From the NCBI RefSeq assembly GCF_900116365.1, contig NZ_FPAG01000007.1, forward strand, positions 186,001-250,000: 64,000 nucleotides of DNA, in the 5' to 3' direction. Both the position numbers and the translations under genes were made by a program. How positions within the stretch are numbered: the first letter of the stretch is position 1; each line of letters starts with the position of its first letter. This stretch comes from Zhouia amylolytica. GTDB taxonomy: Bacteria > Bacteroidota > Bacteroidia > Flavobacteriales > Flavobacteriaceae. Below the pieces are notes generated by a model. It did not search any database. It was not told the DNA's origin and was given only the letters and a program-made list of their open reading frames with translations. Shown in pieces: positions 62,301 to 64,000 of this stretch.

Positions 62301-62349
62301 CTTTTTAGGCAATTCTGAAAATGGTATAAATGAAAAATAAATGGTGTAT

Positions 62350-63174
62350 TTAGAGCACTTGTCCTGTTTTTCTAAATTGCAATGGTGTTATTCCGGTATG
62401 TCTTTTGAAATATTTGATAAAATTTGAAGTGTCTTGAAAGCTTAATTTATGTGCTATATCAGAGATACTCAAATCCGTATATAGCAATAATGATTTAACT
62501 TCTTTTAAGACATAGTAAGAAATAACCTGGGAAGCTGTTTGCTGGAAGCTTCTTTTGCATAAGTTATTGAGATTCTGCGGAGTCATATATAGTTTCTCCG
62601 CATAATGCCCCACATGAACTTTAAGGTCTGTCGCAATCAAATTGAGAAACAGTAATTTCACATCTTGTTTATGATTGTTGGTTTGTCCTTTAAAGTCTAT
62701 TAGATTCATTAAGATGACCTTCAAAATCCCTTCAAAGATTTCCGGGTTGGGATTCTTTTGTTCGTATTCGCTGCATAGTGCTTTAAAAAGGTAATCTAAA
62801 TGTTCTGTCTTTCCTGTTGGAACCTGTAATATGTCGATCTCATTTAATTGCAGAAGTTGTGAGGTAATGGTTTTATCGCTGACCTTTTTCAGATAAGTTT
62901 CTTTAATGATAACCACAAACCCCCGGGGTTTGGTAGCAATCTCCCAATGATGTACCTGATTCTTATTAACGAAGAAAAGGACCGGCGGTTCGATTCTATA
63001 ATTATTTAATCCAAGATTATGATATCCACTCCCTTGGGTAAAGAAGACAATTTCAAGGTATTTATTGTGTTTATGAGGTTTGGTGTAACGTTTATTGATA
63101 TCAAACTTCGCTACTTTAATATCCCCTATCGCATTCATTTTATCGACTACAGGTATTTCCTCTTTTCCGGCCAT
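62350..63174 (-). CDS. AraC-family transcriptional regulator
   Basis: 274 residues. The N-terminal cupin (RYTKPHKHNKYLEIVFFTQGSGYHNLGLNNYRIEPPVLFFVNKNQVHHW) is followed by two HTH motifs, KVHVGHYAEKLYMTPQNLNNLCKRSFQQTASQVISYYVLKEV and LSISDIAHKLSFQDTSNFIKYFKRHTGITPLQFRK. It lies just upstream of the TonB receptor gene on the same strand (84-base gap that contains the receptor promoter), so it is the best candidate to control that gene. Confidence 0.92.
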   Translation of the reverse strand: MAGKEEIPVVDKMNAIGDIKVAKFDINKRYTKPHKHNKYLEIVFFTQGSGYHNLGLNNYRIEPPVLFFVNKNQVHHWEIATKPRGFVVIIKETYLKKVSDKTITSQLLQLNEIDILQVPTGKTEHLDYLFKALCSEYEQKNPNPEIFEGILKVILMNLIDFKGQTNNHKQDVKLLFLNLIATDLKVHVGHYAEKLYMTPQNLNNLCKRSFQQTASQVISYYVLKEVKSLLLYTDLSISDIAHKLSFQDTSNFIKYFKRHTGITPLQFRKTGQVL

Positions 63175-63253
63175 TATTCTTTAAAAATGAATAACGAAAA
63201 TATGGAAAGTTGCTATGTAATGATGGAGTTGTTATTGTTTTAACATAAAATAA

Positions 63254-63279
63254 AGGAATTGTTGATATCAACAATTCCT
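63254..63279 (-). terminator. Terminator of the small membrane-protein gene
   Basis: Perfect 26-bp palindrome with arms AGGAATTGTTG and CAACAATTCCT around ATAT. On the minus strand it is followed by TTATTTTAT. It ends the transcript from 63613. Confidence 0.8.
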
Positions 63280-63415
63280 GAATAATAGCTTGAATGGATG
63301 ACTCGAACTTTCTTTGAATAAGAAATGTTATAAGATTCAAACCTATCAAATGCCCTGATAAATTAAATTTTCAGTTTATTGAATGGATATTCCGAATTAT
63401 AATTACTGCTGGAAG

Positions 63416-63613
63416 TTAGGATTTCTTCAGCTCGGCTATTTCAGCCTTAAGGGAATCTATCTTTTTCAATAAAGGAACAACTTTCTCCCCTATTTCTTCA
63501 TCGTATTCCCAACCAGGAGTCTTTTTGGTGGTATAAGTCGATGTCCAAAATCCTATTCCAAAAAAGAAGATGGCAATTAATATGATATCAAAGAGGCGGT
63601 TATTTTTCATCAT
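63416..63613 (-). CDS. Small single-helix membrane protein with C-terminal coiled coil
   Basis: 65 residues from the ATG at 63613 (MMKNNRLFDIILIAIFFFGIGFWTSTY); the open frame runs 23 codons further, but the predicted start of transcription (-7 box TATATTTG on the minus strand, 63647-63654) excludes it. One membrane helix is followed by a short charged heptad-like stretch (EIGEKVVPLLKKIDSLKAEIAELKKS). No family recognised. Its own promoter and terminator support it as a real gene. Confidence 0.65.
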   Translation of the reverse strand: MMKNNRLFDIILIAIFFFGIGFWTSTYTTKKTPGWEYDEEIGEKVVPLLKKIDSLKAEIAELKKS

Positions 63614-63710
63614 ATATAGATTTTTGTTCTCTTGTAAGTATAGTAACAAATATATAGAAAACAATCTATAGTTCAGTGACAATTATCTATTCTCAGGAAT
63701 AAACCAAATG

Positions 63711-63750
63711 AAAAAAGCTTCCTGATGCATTACATCACCAGGAAGCTTTT
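63711..63750 (-). terminator. Terminator of the cold-shock protein gene
   Basis: Perfect 12-bp stem AAAAGCTTCCTG (63713-63724) / CAGGAAGCTTTT (63739-63750) with a 14-base loop and a T6 tract on the minus strand. Confidence 0.92.
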
Positions 63751-63777
63751 ATATTTTGTTCTCCTATATTTCTGGAG

Positions 63778-64000
63778 TTATTTTCTCAATGTTACCTTCA
63801 CGGCATTCATTCCTTTTGCTCCTTTTTCCAATTCGAATGTAACTTTATCATTTTCCATAATGTCATCAATCAGTCCGCTTACATGAGTAAAATACTTTTC
63901 CTGATTATCCGTGTCTATGATGAATCCATATCCTTTAGAGTTGTCAAAATAGGAAACTTTTCCTTTTCTAACCGGATCGATTTCTTCTTCAGACGCTATC
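63778..64000 (-). CDS. Cold-shock-domain protein, partial (5' end outside window)
   Basis: At least 74 residues, ending at the TAA at 63778-63780; the start is beyond the right edge. The frame reads IASEEEIDPVRKGKVSYFDNS, then KGYGFIIDTDN (RNP1-like), KYFTHVSGLIDD (RNP2-like) and ELEKGAKGMNAVKVTLRK. It belongs to the Bacteroidota CSD proteins with a long charged N-terminal extension, rather than the 65-residue type. It binds single-stranded RNA/DNA. Followed by a strong terminator. Confidence 0.9.
   Translation of the reverse strand, partial: IASEEEIDPVRKGKVSYFDNSKGYGFIIDTDNQEKYFTHVSGLIDDIMENDKVTFELEKGAKGMNAVKVTLRK

Overview
The window looks like chromosomal DNA of a marine-type member of the Flavobacteriaceae (Bacteroidota). 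The DNA is AT-rich. Many lipoproteins carry short Bacteroidota-type lipoboxes, and several genes have the Bacteroidota -7 promoter element TAnnTTTG. The gene families also fit: a long LepB, a fused two-subunit E1 dehydrogenase, an RND pump fused to a TolC-like domain, OMP_b-brl TonB receptors, a DUF5694 protein and AraC regulators with seven membrane helices. No rRNA, tRNA, CRISPR array, transposase or integrase was recognised.

Layout. 0-12.6 kb is housekeeping and envelope genes: DUF1835, SUI1, a 2OG-Fe(II) oxygenase divergent from a fused 2-oxoacid dehydrogenase E1, small lipoproteins, dienelactone hydrolase, universal stress protein, thioredoxin, an M19 dipeptidase, a fatty acid hydroxylase-type enzyme and an APC permease. 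12.8-16.3 kb holds a TPR/HTH regulator, a PepSY-like exported protein with a strongly structured 5' leader, and a Ca-binding-repeat lipoprotein. 16.6-24.2 kb is a complete metal-efflux locus: OmpR-type regulator, histidine kinase, CzcA-like RND pump fused to a TolC-like domain, and adaptor. An 11-bp tandem TTAAG operator lies at the same distance from both promoters of this locus.

24.2-29.7 kb is an accessory stretch that is visibly more AT-rich: a repeat-bearing intergenic region, a large KAP/YobI-type P-loop NTPase and a broken OLD-type ATPase fragment. 29.7-42.7 kb holds three beta-lactamase-fold serine hydrolases, LepB, AraC, MarR and Crp regulators, a Tat-signal threonine-aldolase-like enzyme, and a DMT/GNAT/nitroreductase cluster. 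The marR-serine hydrolase operon has two clear operator palindromes on its own promoter.

42.9-49.0 kb is one giant gene (2028 aa) with no signal peptide. It has a beta-rich N-terminus, a glycine/serine-rich hydrophobic stretch, a C39/papain-like cysteine peptidase domain and a C-terminal DUF2272 domain. It is the best candidate here for an undescribed system. 49.5-64 kb contains a sulfatase, an oxidoreductase/GNAT operon, a polysaccharide deacetylase divergent from an AraC regulator, a DUF5694 gene divergent from a LytS/LytTR two-component operon, a TonB receptor, another AraC regulator, a small membrane protein and a partial cold-shock protein.

Several regulatory structures were read directly from the sequence: OmpR-type tandem sites, a two-way LytTR-like array with 21-bp periodicity, MarR palindromes, a three-way-junction leader, and two long nested hairpins. 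Functions come from motif recognition only; no database search was run.
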